Source: Melaminivora suipulveris
Lineage (GTDB): Bacteria; Pseudomonadota; Gammaproteobacteria; Burkholderiales; Burkholderiaceae_C
Reading direction: 5' to 3'
Assembly (NCBI RefSeq): GCF_003008575.1
Contig: NZ_CP027667.1
Coordinates: forward strand, 2,156,001-2,220,000
Length of the DNA: 64,000 bases
A program made the position numbers and the translations under genes. The notes beneath the pieces are model-generated. The model worked only from the letters and a program-made list of their open reading frames with translations, was not told the DNA's origin and searched no databases. Below are positions 18,930 through 27,153 of the stretch, piece after piece. The first letter of the stretch is position 1; each line of letters starts with the position of its first letter.

Positions 18930-19874
18930 ATGTCCACACCGGTCTTCAAGGTCTTCATCGATGGCGAGGCAGGCACCACCGGCCTGCAGATCCGCGAGCG
19001 CCTGCAGGGCATGCCGCAGATCGAGCTGGTCAGCATCGCGCCCGAGCGGCGCAAGGACGCCGCCGCCAAGCGCGAGCTGGTCGCCGAGGTGGACATGGTC
19101 ATCCTGTGCCTGCACGACGACGCGGCGCGCGAGACTGCGGCCTTGGTCGATGCGGTGACGCAAGAGACGGGCCGCGCCATTCGCATCATCGACGCCTCGA
19201 CCGCGCACCGCACGGCCGAGGGCTGGACATTCGGCTTTGCCGAGCTGTGCCACGGCCAGGCGCAGGCGGTGCGCCAGGCCACGCGCGTGTCCAACCCCGG
19301 TTGCTACTCCACCGGCGCCATCGCGCTGCTGCGCCCGCTGGTCGATGCCGGCCTGATCCCGCCGGATCACGCGCTGGCGCTGCCGTCTGTCAGCGGCTAC
19401 TCCGGCGGCGGGCGTTCCATGATCGAGGCCTACGAGGCCGGCAGCGCCGCGCCCTTCGAGTTGTACGCCCTGGGCCTGTCGCACAAGCACCTGCCCGAGA
19501 TCATGAAATACACCGGCATGACGCGCCGGCCGATCTTCATCCCCGCCGTGGGCAACTTCCGCCAGGGCATGCTGGTGCAACTGCCGCTGCACCTGGACCT
19601 GCTGCCGGCCCAGCCGCGCGCGGCCGACCTGCAGGGCGCGCTGGCCGCGCACTACGCGCACAGCAACACGCCCGAGCAGTGGGTGCGCGTGCTGCCGCCC
19701 ACCGAGGACGGCAAGCTGGAGCCCACGGCGCTGAACGACACCAATAGCCTGGAGCTGCGCGTGTTCCCCAACGAGGACCACCGCCACGCCGTGCTGGTGG
19801 CGCGCCTCGATAACCTGGGCAAGGGCGCCAGCGGCGCGGCGGTGCAGAACCTGCGGCTGATGCTGGGGTTGTGA
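18930..19874 (+). CDS. argC: N-acetyl-gamma-glutamyl-phosphate reductase, type 2 (short form)
   Basis: A 314-residue arginine biosynthesis enzyme that reduces N-acetylglutamyl phosphate to the semialdehyde with [20 protein letters not shown] is the nucleotide-binding loop and [10 protein letters not shown] holds catalytic Cys125. The length and the GEAGTTG opening mark the shorter type 2 ArgC. The ATG at 18930 has GAGAGGAG upstream. It stands alone, divergent from sucCD, with a dispersed repeat starting at its stop codon. Confidence 0.97.
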   Translation: MSTPVFKVFIDGEAGTTGLQIRERLQGMPQIELVSIAPERRKDAAAKRELVAEVDMVILCLHDDAARETAALVDAVTQETGRAIRIIDASTAHRTAEGWTFGFAELCHGQAQAVRQATRVSNPGCYSTGAIALLRPLVDAGLIPPDHALALPSVSGYSGGGRSMIEAYEAGSAAPFELYALGLSHKHLPEIMKYTGMTRRPIFIPAVGNFRQGMLVQLPLHLDLLPAQPRAADLQGALAAHYAHSNTPEQWVRVLPPTEDGKLEPTALNDTNSLELRVFPNEDHRHAVLVARLDNLGKGASGAAVQNLRLMLGL

Positions 19875-19940
19875 GCTATCGAAATTGATAGCTGTCTACG
19901 CTTGATATACGCCGACTGAAGGCATTTTTTGCCATAAATT
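19875..19940 (+). repeat. Dispersed 60-bp repeat (DR60), copy 4
   Basis: Forward orientation: GAGCTATCGAAATTGATAGCT (first 6-bp arms GCTATC/GATAGC can form a hairpin), then CGCTTGATATACGCC, GACTGAAGGC, ATTTTTTGCC. Directly follows the argC stop. Confidence 0.92.
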
Positions 19941-20046
19941 GCCCGGCGCGGCAGTCCAGCCCGTCTGCCGGACAATCGCCGCTTTCGCACTGACTCATCT
20001 CACCTTCGTGCCAGACCGTCCCGACCAGCCCCGCCCTTCCACCGCC

Positions 20047-21228
20047 ATGACGCCCGCCGAGCGCCGCGCCAGCGTCAGCCTGGCGTCCATCTTCGCGCTG
20101 CGCATGCTGGGCCTGTTCCTGGTGTTGCCGGTGTTCATGCTGGAGGCGCGCAAATACCCCGGCGGCGACGATCCGGCCCTGGTCGGTCTGGCCATGGGCA
20201 TCTACGGCCTGACGCAGGCCTTCCTGCAGTTGCCCGTGGGCCTGGCGTCCGACCGCTGGGGCAGGAAGCGCGTGATCGTCGCCGGGTTGCTGGTGTTCGC
20301 CGCCGGCAGCCTGTGGGCCGCGCTGGCGAGTGACCTCATGGGCCTGCTGCTGGGCCGCGCCGTGCAGGGCGCGGGCGCGGTGTCGGCGGCCGTCACGGCG
20401 CTGCTGGCCGACCAGACGCGCGAGGTGGTGCGCACCAAGGCCATGGCGCTGGTGGGCGTCAGCATCGGGCTGATGTTCGCCATCGCCCTGGTGGCCGCCC
20501 CGCCGCTGGCCGCGCGCATCGGCCTGCCCGGCCTGTTCGGCCTGACCTGCGCGCTGGCGCTGGCCGGCATCGCGCTGGTGCTCTGGGTGGCACCGCCCGA
20601 GCCGGCGCGCCACCACGACGCGCTGCGCGCGCCGCTGTCGGCCGTGTGGCGCCACGCCGATCTGCTGCGGCTGAACGCCGGCGTGTTCGTGCTGCACACC
20701 GTGCAGATGGCGATGTGGGTGGCCGTGCCGGCCATGCTGGTGCAGGCCGGCCTGGCCAAGAGCGCGCACTGGCAGGTCTATCTGCCGGCGGTGGTGCTGT
20801 CGGTGGTGGCCATGGGCGCGCTGTTCGCCATGGAGCGGCGCGGGCGGCTGCGCGCCGCGCTGCTGGCCGCCATCGGGCTGCTGCTGGTGGTGCAACTGGC
20901 GCTGGCGGGCCTGTCGGCCAGCGGTGCCCAGCCGTCCCTGATGGCGCTGGGTGGGCTGCTGTTCGTGTTCTTTTGCGGCTTCAACGCACTGGAGGCCACG
21001 CAGCCCAGCCTGGTCTCGCGTATGGCGCCGGACAACCTGCGCGGCGCGGCATTGGGCGTATACAACACGCTGCAGTCGCTGGGGCTGTTTGCCGGCGGCG
21101 CGCTGGGCGGCGCGCTGGCCAAGTGGGCTGGCGCCTCCGGCCTGTTCGCCGCCACCTCGCTGCTGGTCGCGCTGTGGCTGGCTGTGACCTGGCCGCTCAA
21201 GCCGGTGGGGCGTACCGGGCAAGGCTGA
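20047..21228 (+). CDS. MFS transporter
   Basis: A 393-residue major facilitator with about 11-12 predicted membrane helices. Motif A is seen as GLASDRWGRKRVIVAG after helix 2, and LGRAVQGAGA is typical of helix 4. It resembles the YajR-like drug/H+ antiporter group. Start ATG at 20047 (MTPAERRASVSLASIFALRM). It lies upstream of ssb in the same direction, a common order in Comamonadaceae. Substrate unknown. Confidence 0.92.
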   Translation: MTPAERRASVSLASIFALRMLGLFLVLPVFMLEARKYPGGDDPALVGLAMGIYGLTQAFLQLPVGLASDRWGRKRVIVAGLLVFAAGSLWAALASDLMGLLLGRAVQGAGAVSAAVTALLADQTREVVRTKAMALVGVSIGLMFAIALVAAPPLAARIGLPGLFGLTCALALAGIALVLWVAPPEPARHHDALRAPLSAVWRHADLLRLNAGVFVLHTVQMAMWVAVPAMLVQAGLAKSAHWQVYLPAVVLSVVAMGALFAMERRGRLRAALLAAIGLLLVVQLALAGLSASGAQPSLMALGGLLFVFFCGFNALEATQPSLVSRMAPDNLRGAALGVYNTLQSLGLFAGGALGGALAKWAGASGLFAATSLLVALWLAVTWPLKPVGRTGQG

Positions 21229-21411
21229 ACCCCGCGCGGGCCTTGCAAAAATGCCCGGCGCCCCCATTTTTCACGGGTGCGCGCGCACGCGCGGTGCAAG
21301 GCCGCTATGCTGCGCACCGGTAGCTGCCAGCCGGCAAGCCGCCGTTTTATCTGGCCCGGATTGTTCTCGCTTGTCATCCGGGCTGTCACCAACCGAGAGG
21401 AATCTTGTCCT

Positions 21412-21936
21412 ATGGCATCCGTCAACAAAGTCATCATCGTGGGCAACCTGGGCCGCGACCCGGAAATGCGCACCTTCCCCAGCGGCGACCAGGTGGCCAA
21501 CGTGCGCATCGCCACGACCGACCGCTGGCGCGACAAGAACACGGGCGAAAACAAGGAAGCCACCGAGTGGCACAGCGTGGTCTTCAACGGGCGCCTGGCC
21601 GAGATCGTCGGCCAATACCTGAAGAAGGGCTCGCAGGTCTACGTCGAAGGGTCCTTGCGCACACGCAAGTGGACCGACCAAAGCGGCCAGGAGCGCTACA
21701 CCACCGAGATCCGCGCCGACAGCATGCAGATGCTGGGCGGCCGCCAGGGCATGGGCGGCGGAGGCGGTGGCGGCGGCTATGACGATGGCGGCGACGCCAG
21801 CTACGACGCGCCGCGCCGCGCTGCCCCGCCGCCGGCGCGAGCCCCCGCCGCGCGCCCGGCTCCCGCGCCCATGGCGCAACAGCCCTCGCGCGCCTCGACC
21901 GACATGGGCTATCCCGACGAGGACATCCCGTTCTGA
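21412..21936 (+). CDS. ssb: Single-stranded DNA-binding protein
   Basis: A 174-residue SSB. The OB fold spans residues 1-110 ([43 protein letters not shown]). A Gly-rich then Pro/Ala-rich linker leads to the acidic tip YPDEDIPF, which binds SSB partner proteins. The ATG at 21412 has GAGAGGAA about 8 bases upstream. Acts in replication, repair and recombination. Confidence 0.98.
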   Translation: MASVNKVIIVGNLGRDPEMRTFPSGDQVANVRIATTDRWRDKNTGENKEATEWHSVVFNGRLAEIVGQYLKKGSQVYVEGSLRTRKWTDQSGQERYTTEIRADSMQMLGGRQGMGGGGGGGGYDDGGDASYDAPRRAAPPPARAPAARPAPAPMAQQPSRASTDMGYPDEDIPF

Positions 21937-22081
21937 CTTGACGGCGTGCATGCATCGTTGACATTGCCGGCGCCCGCGCGCGGCGTCACCGTCGCATAAT
22001 CGCCCGGCCGGTGCGGCACGGCAGTGCTGCACCGGCTTTTTTTTCGTTCTCCGGCAAACCTTTCACGACAAGGCCTGCGCC

Positions 22082-23773
22082 ATGCGTTTTTCCTTCTCCG
22101 CGATCCGCGCCAGCCGCCTGTTCGGCTTCGGCCTGGCGGCGACCCTCGCCGCGACCCTGACCGCCTGTGGCGGCGGCGGTGGCGGCGACGATCCGGACGT
22201 GGGACCGCCGGCGGGAACGCAGCAGTACCCCGGCGGCATCTGGGAGGGCACGAGCGGCGCCGGCGCCGCGCAGCGCACCATGCTGGGCTTCGTCGATCCG
22301 GGTGTGGACGGCAAGGGCGGGGAGTTTTACTTCGCCCGCGGCGCCGCCGGCTCGGCCGGCTACGACAGCCTGTACGGCCTGCTGCGCACCAACGTCACGG
22401 CGGTGCAGGCCACCGGGGTGACGTATTACTCGGTGCAGGACGGCAAGTTCGCCAGCAACCTGACGCTGCGCGGCACGGCCACCTCGCATCCGGCCACCGG
22501 CCGGCCGGCCACCCTCAGCGGCAACTACACCAGCCCGGCCGGCACGGCCGCGGCCACCGGCACGCCGACCAACTTCAAGCTCAACTACAGCGCGCTGAAC
22601 AACTACCCGGCGCGCTCGGACCTGCTGGCGGGCACTTACCGCGGCGCGGGGCTGTTCGGCGGGCAGTGGGTCATCACCGTGTCGCCGCGCGGCACGCTGT
22701 CCGGGCGTGTGGGCGGCTGCAGCGTGCAGGGCTCGGCCGCGCCGCGCGCGCCGGATTCGGCGCTGTACTCGGTGACCATGAACCTGTCGGGCGACGAGAA
22801 CACCTGCGCGCCGTATTCCGGCTCGCAGCAGGTGGGCGTGGCCTTCCTGCGTTTTGACGCCGCCAACGTGCCCAACGGCATCTGGATCTTCACGCGCAAC
22901 GCCACGGGCACGCCCAACACCTATGTGCTCAACGGCCTGGCCGACCCGCGCCAGCCCAACATCCCCTCGCCCACGCCGCTGTCGATCGCCGGCAACTGGG
23001 CCGGCACGCTCAAGCTGCCCGCAGGCGTCACCGGCGACAGCGGCATCTGGGGTTCGGTGCTGCCCGACGGGGGCTTTTTCTTCTACACCGACAGCAGCTT
23101 CAACCACAACGCGCTGTACGGCCGGCTGATCCGCTACCACGAGAACGAGAGCTTCAACCGCTTCGTGACCGCCAACGACGGGGTGTTCTTCGACCGCCTG
23201 CTCGGCGGCACGGGCGACTACCAGGGCGGCTATGTGGGTGGCGTGCTGGTGGACGTGTCGCTGGAGAGCACGGGCGAGCCCGGCCCGGCCACGCGCATGA
23301 CGGGCAGCTACAGCTACGTCAGCCAGCCCGGCGGCTACCCCACGCAGTTCATCATGCAGCCCGATTCGATGTACGCCCTGCCGCGCGGGCGCGAACCCAA
23401 CATCAACCTGATCGTGGGAACCTACCGCATGCCGGGCACGGGCTTCGGTGGCCACACGACGGACATCCAGGTGGCCGCCGACGGCTCCATCACCGGCGAG
23501 ACCAGCAACGGCTGCTCGATCGTCGGCAAGCTGCTGGGCGGCGTGGGCAGCGGCCTGAACCTGTACCGCGTGGAAGCCTTCGGCTACCTGGAGGCCGCCG
23601 TGAAGCCGGCCAACACCATCGGCTGCGAGCTGTCCACCGGCCCCTCGCAGTCGGGCTCGGCGGCGGCCATCTTCGACCCCGAGGGCAACGTGACGGGCCT
23701 GCGTATCCTCGCCGCCGGCCTGCAGTACTCGGGCAAGCGCGCCCACACGGTCTTCGTCGGCAACAAGCGCTGA
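22082..23773 (+). CDS. Large surface or periplasmic lipoprotein with duplicated halves, function unknown
   Basis: A 563-residue putative lipoprotein: N-terminal signal (residues 1-28), lipobox LTAC with Cys29, then a Gly/Asp linker. The body is an internal duplication. Half one has a GGIWEGT module (about residue 52) and an LAGTYRGAGLFGG module (about 185) ending RVGGCSVQG; half two repeats these as AGNWAGTLKLP (about 305), LYGRLIRY, then IVGTYRMPGTGFGGH (about 445) ending TSNGCSIVGK. The paired modules are beta-rich with conserved Trp/Gly/Thr and a Cys. I do not recognise the family by name. A terminator follows directly; it appears monocistronic. Confidence 0.85.
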   Translation: MRFSFSAIRASRLFGFGLAATLAATLTACGGGGGGDDPDVGPPAGTQQYPGGIWEGTSGAGAAQRTMLGFVDPGVDGKGGEFYFARGAAGSAGYDSLYGLLRTNVTAVQATGVTYYSVQDGKFASNLTLRGTATSHPATGRPATLSGNYTSPAGTAAATGTPTNFKLNYSALNNYPARSDLLAGTYRGAGLFGGQWVITVSPRGTLSGRVGGCSVQGSAAPRAPDSALYSVTMNLSGDENTCAPYSGSQQVGVAFLRFDAANVPNGIWIFTRNATGTPNTYVLNGLADPRQPNIPSPTPLSIAGNWAGTLKLPAGVTGDSGIWGSVLPDGGFFFYTDSSFNHNALYGRLIRYHENESFNRFVTANDGVFFDRLLGGTGDYQGGYVGGVLVDVSLESTGEPGPATRMTGSYSYVSQPGGYPTQFIMQPDSMYALPRGREPNINLIVGTYRMPGTGFGGHTTDIQVAADGSITGETSNGCSIVGKLLGGVGSGLNLYRVEAFGYLEAAVKPANTIGCELSTGPSQSGSAAAIFDPEGNVTGLRILAAGLQYSGKRAHTVFVGNKR

Positions 23774-23778
23774 AACCG

Positions 23779-23807
23779 ACCGCCGCAGCCCCACTGCGGC
23801 GGTTTTT
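23779..23807 (+). terminator. Rho-independent terminator of the duplicated lipoprotein gene
   Basis: Stem CCGCCGCAG pairing with CTGCGGCGG, loop CCCCA, then TTTTT. It begins 5 bases after the stop codon. Confidence 0.93.
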
Positions 23808-23808
23808 A

Positions 23809-23870
23809 AGTCAAATATGCCCTGAGTCGGCGTCGATCAAGCGTGACTAGCTATCAAAAAAATAGCTACG
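23809..23870 (-). repeat. Dispersed 60-bp repeat (DR60), copy 5
   Basis: Reverse orientation: GTCAAATATGCCCTGAG, TCGGCGTCGATCAAGCG, then TAGCTATCAAAAAAATAGCTA, whose ends are self-complementary. Follows the terminator. Confidence 0.92.
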
Positions 23871-23888
23871 CTTGCCCCACCCCCCAGA

Positions 23889-23970
23889 CCAGCGGACGCC
23901 GTGGGTCCGGCTCCGCCGGCCCAGTGGCGTCGTCCCCCTTGAGGGGGAAGGCGCGCAGCGCCTCAGGGGG
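23889..23970. repeat. Palindromic intergenic element of a second type
   Basis: Two nested dyads: GGTCCGGC...GCCGGCCC and a longer one, CCCCCTTGAG with CTCAGGGGG enclosing GGCGCGCAGCGCC. It fills the gap before the corA stop and could act as a terminator for corA. The sequence looks like a widespread Comamonadaceae 3'-end element, but only one copy is in this window, so family status is recollection, not shown here. Confidence 0.5.
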
Positions 23971-23973
23971 TGG

Positions 23974-24960
23974 TCACTTCAACCAGCCGCGTTTGCGAAA
24001 GTACAGCATCGGCCCCAGCGCGCTGGCGACCATCAGCGCGATGGCATAGGGGTAGCCGTACTTCCACTCCACCTCGGGCATGAAAGTGAAGTTCATGCCG
24101 TAGACGCTGGCGATCAGCGTCGGCGGCAAGAGCGCCACGCTGGCCACCGAGAAGATCTTGATGATCTTGTTCTGGTTGATGTTCAGGAAACCCACCAGCG
24201 CGTCCATCAGGAAGTTGATCTTGTCGAACAAAAACTGCGTGTGGCTGTCCAGCGACTCGATGTCGCGCAGGATCTGGCGCGCGTCCTCGAACTGCTCGGC
24301 GCCCAGCATCTTGCTGCGCATCATGAAGCTCACCGCGCGGCGCGTATCGAGCATGTTGCGGCGGATGCGCCCGTTCAGGTCCTCCTGCCAGGCGATGTCG
24401 GCCAGCACGCTTTGCGCGTAGTCGTCGCTCACGTTGCCGTCCAGCACGCGCACGCTCACGGCCTTCAGGTCGTCGTAGATGCCCTCCAGCGTGTCGGCCG
24501 AATATTCGACGTCGGTGTCAAAGAGCGCCAGCAGCACGTCCTTGGCGTCCTCGATCAGGCCTGGCGCTCGGCGCGCGCGCATGCGCAGCAGACGAAACAC
24601 CGGGATGTCCTCGTCGTGGATGGAAAACAGCACGCCGCAGCTCTTCAGCTCGGTGTTGTGCTGGTTCAGGATGAAGGCCACGCGCACGCTGCGCGGCTCC
24701 TCGTCGTCGTCGACCAGGAAGTCGCTCCTGAGGTGCAGCTCGCCGTTGTCCTCCTCGTAAAAGCGCGCGGACTCCTCGATGTCCTCGTCCATCACGTCTT
24801 CCGGGATGGACAGGCCGTAGTGCTGCTTGATCCAGCGCTTTTCCTGCGCCGTGGGCGATTGCAGGTCGACCCAGATCGGCTGAAAGCGCGCGAGCTCCTC
24901 CAGCGATTCGATCTCTTCCTGGACCAGCCGGCCATTGGCCAGCGAAAAGATGTTGAGCAT
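23974..24960 (-). CDS. corA: Magnesium/cobalt transporter CorA
   Basis: A 328-residue CorA channel. The large N-terminal cytoplasmic domain (residues 1-265) leads to two C-terminal membrane helices; the signature YGMNFTFMPE (GMN) lies between them, and the protein ends in a basic tail (YFRKRGWLK). It forms a homopentameric Mg2+ channel in the inner membrane. No M-box-like leader is apparent in the 170 bases upstream. Confidence 0.97.
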   Translation of the reverse strand: MLNIFSLANGRLVQEEIESLEELARFQPIWVDLQSPTAQEKRWIKQHYGLSIPEDVMDEDIEESARFYEEDNGELHLRSDFLVDDDEEPRSVRVAFILNQHNTELKSCGVLFSIHDEDIPVFRLLRMRARRAPGLIEDAKDVLLALFDTDVEYSADTLEGIYDDLKAVSVRVLDGNVSDDYAQSVLADIAWQEDLNGRIRRNMLDTRRAVSFMMRSKMLGAEQFEDARQILRDIESLDSHTQFLFDKINFLMDALVGFLNINQNKIIKIFSVASVALLPPTLIASVYGMNFTFMPEVEWKYGYPYAIALMVASALGPMLYFRKRGWLK

Positions 24961-25136
24961 GGCTTTGCGCTCCCTGTGTTCTTGGCTGTTCGTGCGGGGA
25001 TGTCGGGCGGGACGCTTTCAACCCAGGGCCGCGGCGGCAAGAATGCAGGGCTGAAAGCTACCGACTCGGGCTGCTTTCCATGGCAATCGGCTCGTGAAGA
25101 TGAGGACCGGCGCCGCGTTGCGCGGCAAACGCGAAA

Positions 25137-25892
25137 TTATGCCTGCGCGCGCGCCCGCGCCAGGGCTCGGCACAGGTCCAGCCAGGCGGCCGCCTTGGCG
25201 TCCTGGGCGTGCAGCAGATAGGCCGGGTCGTGGCTCACCGCCGCGGGCGTGCCATCGGCGAGGCGATGCCGGCTGCTGCGCAACTGCGCCAGCGGCTCGT
25301 GGCTGCCCAGCACGGCGCGGGCCGCGCCCCGGCCCAGCAGCAGCACCATGGCCGGGCGCAGCGCGGCCAGCACGTCGGCCAGCGGCTGGCCGGCCGCCGC
25401 CGGGACCGCTGCGCCAGGCTGGGCCGCGCCCGCCGGCAGCAGCGCCGCCACATGCGTGCTGCGCTGGTGATGGTGCAGGCCGATCGCGCGCAGCATGTTG
25501 TTCAGCAGCAGGCCGGCGTCTCCCGCCAGAGGCTCGCCTGGTTGCGCACACTCCAGCAGCACCAGCCAGCCGCCGGGCTCGGCCGGGCCGGCTTGCAGGT
25601 CCACTGCGTAGGGCGCGACCGGCGCCGCCAGCAGCACCTGGGCGGCGGCGGTCTCCGTGGACGCTGGCGCAGCCGCCGGCGCGGGCTGCGCCGCCTCGGG
25701 CGCCACCGCGACGGGCGCAGGCGGGCGGGCGGCGGCCTGGCGCGGGGGCGCGCTGCCGCGCAACTCCGCGGAAGGCTGCGCGAGGGGCGGGACCGGCATC
25801 GGTGCAGCCGCAGCGCGCGCCGGCGCCACGGGCAGGGCGATGCCCATTTCCTGCAGCATCGCGCGCTGGCGCGCGTCCAGGTGCAGCGTCAT
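25137..25892 (-). CDS. Uracil-DNA glycosylase superfamily-like protein, divergent
   Basis: A 251-residue protein. The first 95 residues are a Pro/Ala-rich linker after MTLHLDARQRAMLQEMGI. The C-terminal domain resembles family 4/5 UDG: GEPLAGDAGLLLNNML echoes the GxPFVGRAGxLLD motif and SHDPAYLLH echoes the HPAYLL motif, but the usual first motif (GEAPGxxED) is replaced by a form like LVLLECAQP and the four Cys of the Fe-S cluster are not present. Catalysis is therefore doubtful. The start overlaps the rimI stop by 4 bases in a tsaB-rimI operon, a conserved order in this group of bacteria. Confidence 0.75.
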   Translation of the reverse strand: MTLHLDARQRAMLQEMGIALPVAPARAAAAPMPVPPLAQPSAELRGSAPPRQAAARPPAPVAVAPEAAQPAPAAAPASTETAAAQVLLAAPVAPYAVDLQAGPAEPGGWLVLLECAQPGEPLAGDAGLLLNNMLRAIGLHHHQRSTHVAALLPAGAAQPGAAVPAAAGQPLADVLAALRPAMVLLLGRGAARAVLGSHEPLAQLRSSRHRLADGTPAAVSHDPAYLLHAQDAKAAAWLDLCRALARARAQA

Positions 25893-26392
25893 AGCGCCAG
25901 GCTCATCACGACGGCGTCCTCGCGCTGCCCCTGGGTGGCGGGGTAGTAATCCTTGCGCACACCGACCGAGCGGTAGCCATGGCGCTCGTAGACCGCTTTG
26001 GCGCGCGTATTGCTGGCGCGCACTTCCAGCCAGACCCACTGGGCCGACTGCCCGCGCGCCCACAGGTCGAGCGCATCCAGCAGCACCCAGGCCCAGCCCT
26101 GGTGCTGGTGCCGGGGCGCCACGGTGATGTTCAGCAGATGGACCTCGTCCACGCCGCGCATGGCGACGAAGTAACCCAGCAACTCGTCCTGCCCGCCCAG
26201 CAGCAGCAGGCAGTGGTAGCCGGCGGCCATGGCGTCGACGAAATTGCCGCGCGACCAGGGGTGGCTGTAGGCGCTTTGCTCGACGGTCATGAGCAGGTCC
26301 AATCGCTCGGCGCTAAGCACCTCGAGGTGCGCCTGCAGCTGCGCCGGCGTGGCGGGGCAGGGCGCTGCGGGGGCCGGGGCCAGCGCGCTCAT
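25889..26392 (-). CDS. rimI: Ribosomal protein S18-alanine N-acetyltransferase
   Basis: A 167-residue GNAT acetyltransferase. The acetyl-CoA loop is ITVAPRHQHQGWAWVLL (Q/R-x-x-G-x-A type) and the C-terminal VRASNTRAKAVYERHGY with catalytic Tyr is typical of RimI. A 25-residue Ala/Pro-rich N-terminal extension precedes the domain. It overlaps tsaB by 4 bases; the tsaB-rimI neighbourhood supports the assignment over a generic acetyltransferase. Confidence 0.93.
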   Translation of the reverse strand: MSALAPAPAAPCPATPAQLQAHLEVLSAERLDLLMTVEQSAYSHPWSRGNFVDAMAAGYHCLLLLGGQDELLGYFVAMRGVDEVHLLNITVAPRHQHQGWAWVLLDALDLWARGQSAQWVWLEVRASNTRAKAVYERHGYRSVGVRKDYYPATQGQREDAVVMSLAL

Positions 26393-27090
26393 GGCCGCTG
26401 CGCCTGCGCGGCGCGCAGTGCCTCGCGTTCGGCGCTGGTCTGCGCCACCTTGTCGCGCACGTAGTGGGGCAGGGCGGCCTCGGCGGCGACGGCGTCCCCG
26501 CGCGCCAGCAGGGCCGGCGCCAGGCTCAGCAGCGCAGCCGCGGTGGGCAGCGCCTGCACCTGCGCGGCGGTGGGAAGACGCTCGCCGTAAGCGGCGTGGG
26601 CATTGCCGGCCAGCGTCCAGCCGGCGGGCACGGCCACGGCCTCGGGCGCGGTCAGGCGGAAATCCTCGCTCGCGTGCCATTCGCCAGCGCGCCACTCGAA
26701 CGGCGCCCAGTAGACCTCGTTCATGCGCGCATCCAGCGCCGCCACCACGCGCGTGCAGCCGTGCGCCAGGCGCGCCTGCTCGGCCACGGCCAGCAGCGTA
26801 TCGACCGGCAGCGCGTCAATGCCGCGCCCGCCGCGCGCACCGAAGGCCAGCCCTTGGGCCACCGAGCAGGCCGTGCGCAGCCCCGTGAAGGAGCCCGGCC
26901 CGCGGCCGAAGACCACCGCCTGCAGGTCGCCCAAGCCCAGGCCGGCGCGCTGCAGCAGGCGCCGGATCTCGGGGATCAGCGTGGTCGAGGCCTGCGCACC
27001 GCCAGCGCCCGTGTGCTCCAGCACCTGGCATGCGCGCTGCACGGCGATGGACAGGGTGTCGGTGCTGGTGTCGAAGGCAAGCAGGTTCAT
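26389..27090 (-). CDS. tsaB: tRNA N6-adenosine threonylcarbamoyltransferase complex subunit TsaB
   Basis: A 233-residue ASKHA-fold protein that dimerises with TsaD in making t6A at tRNA position 37. MNLLAFDTSTDTLSIAV and FGRGPGSFTGLRTACSVAQGLAFG are the family signatures, and DARMNEVYWAPFE is conserved. The TsaC/Sua5 enzyme of the same pathway is encoded at 30996. First gene of a tsaB-rimI-UDG-like operon, divergent from dacB. Confidence 0.95.
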   Translation of the reverse strand: MNLLAFDTSTDTLSIAVQRACQVLEHTGAGGAQASTTLIPEIRRLLQRAGLGLGDLQAVVFGRGPGSFTGLRTACSVAQGLAFGARGGRGIDALPVDTLLAVAEQARLAHGCTRVVAALDARMNEVYWAPFEWRAGEWHASEDFRLTAPEAVAVPAGWTLAGNAHAAYGERLPTAAQVQALPTAAALLSLAPALLARGDAVAAEAALPHYVRDKVAQTSAEREALRAAQAQRP

Positions 27091-27153
27091 GGCCGCTCGA
27101 TTATCCGTATCCGCACCGGCGCCGGCGCGGAGTCGGGCATAGACTTTGCCGCC

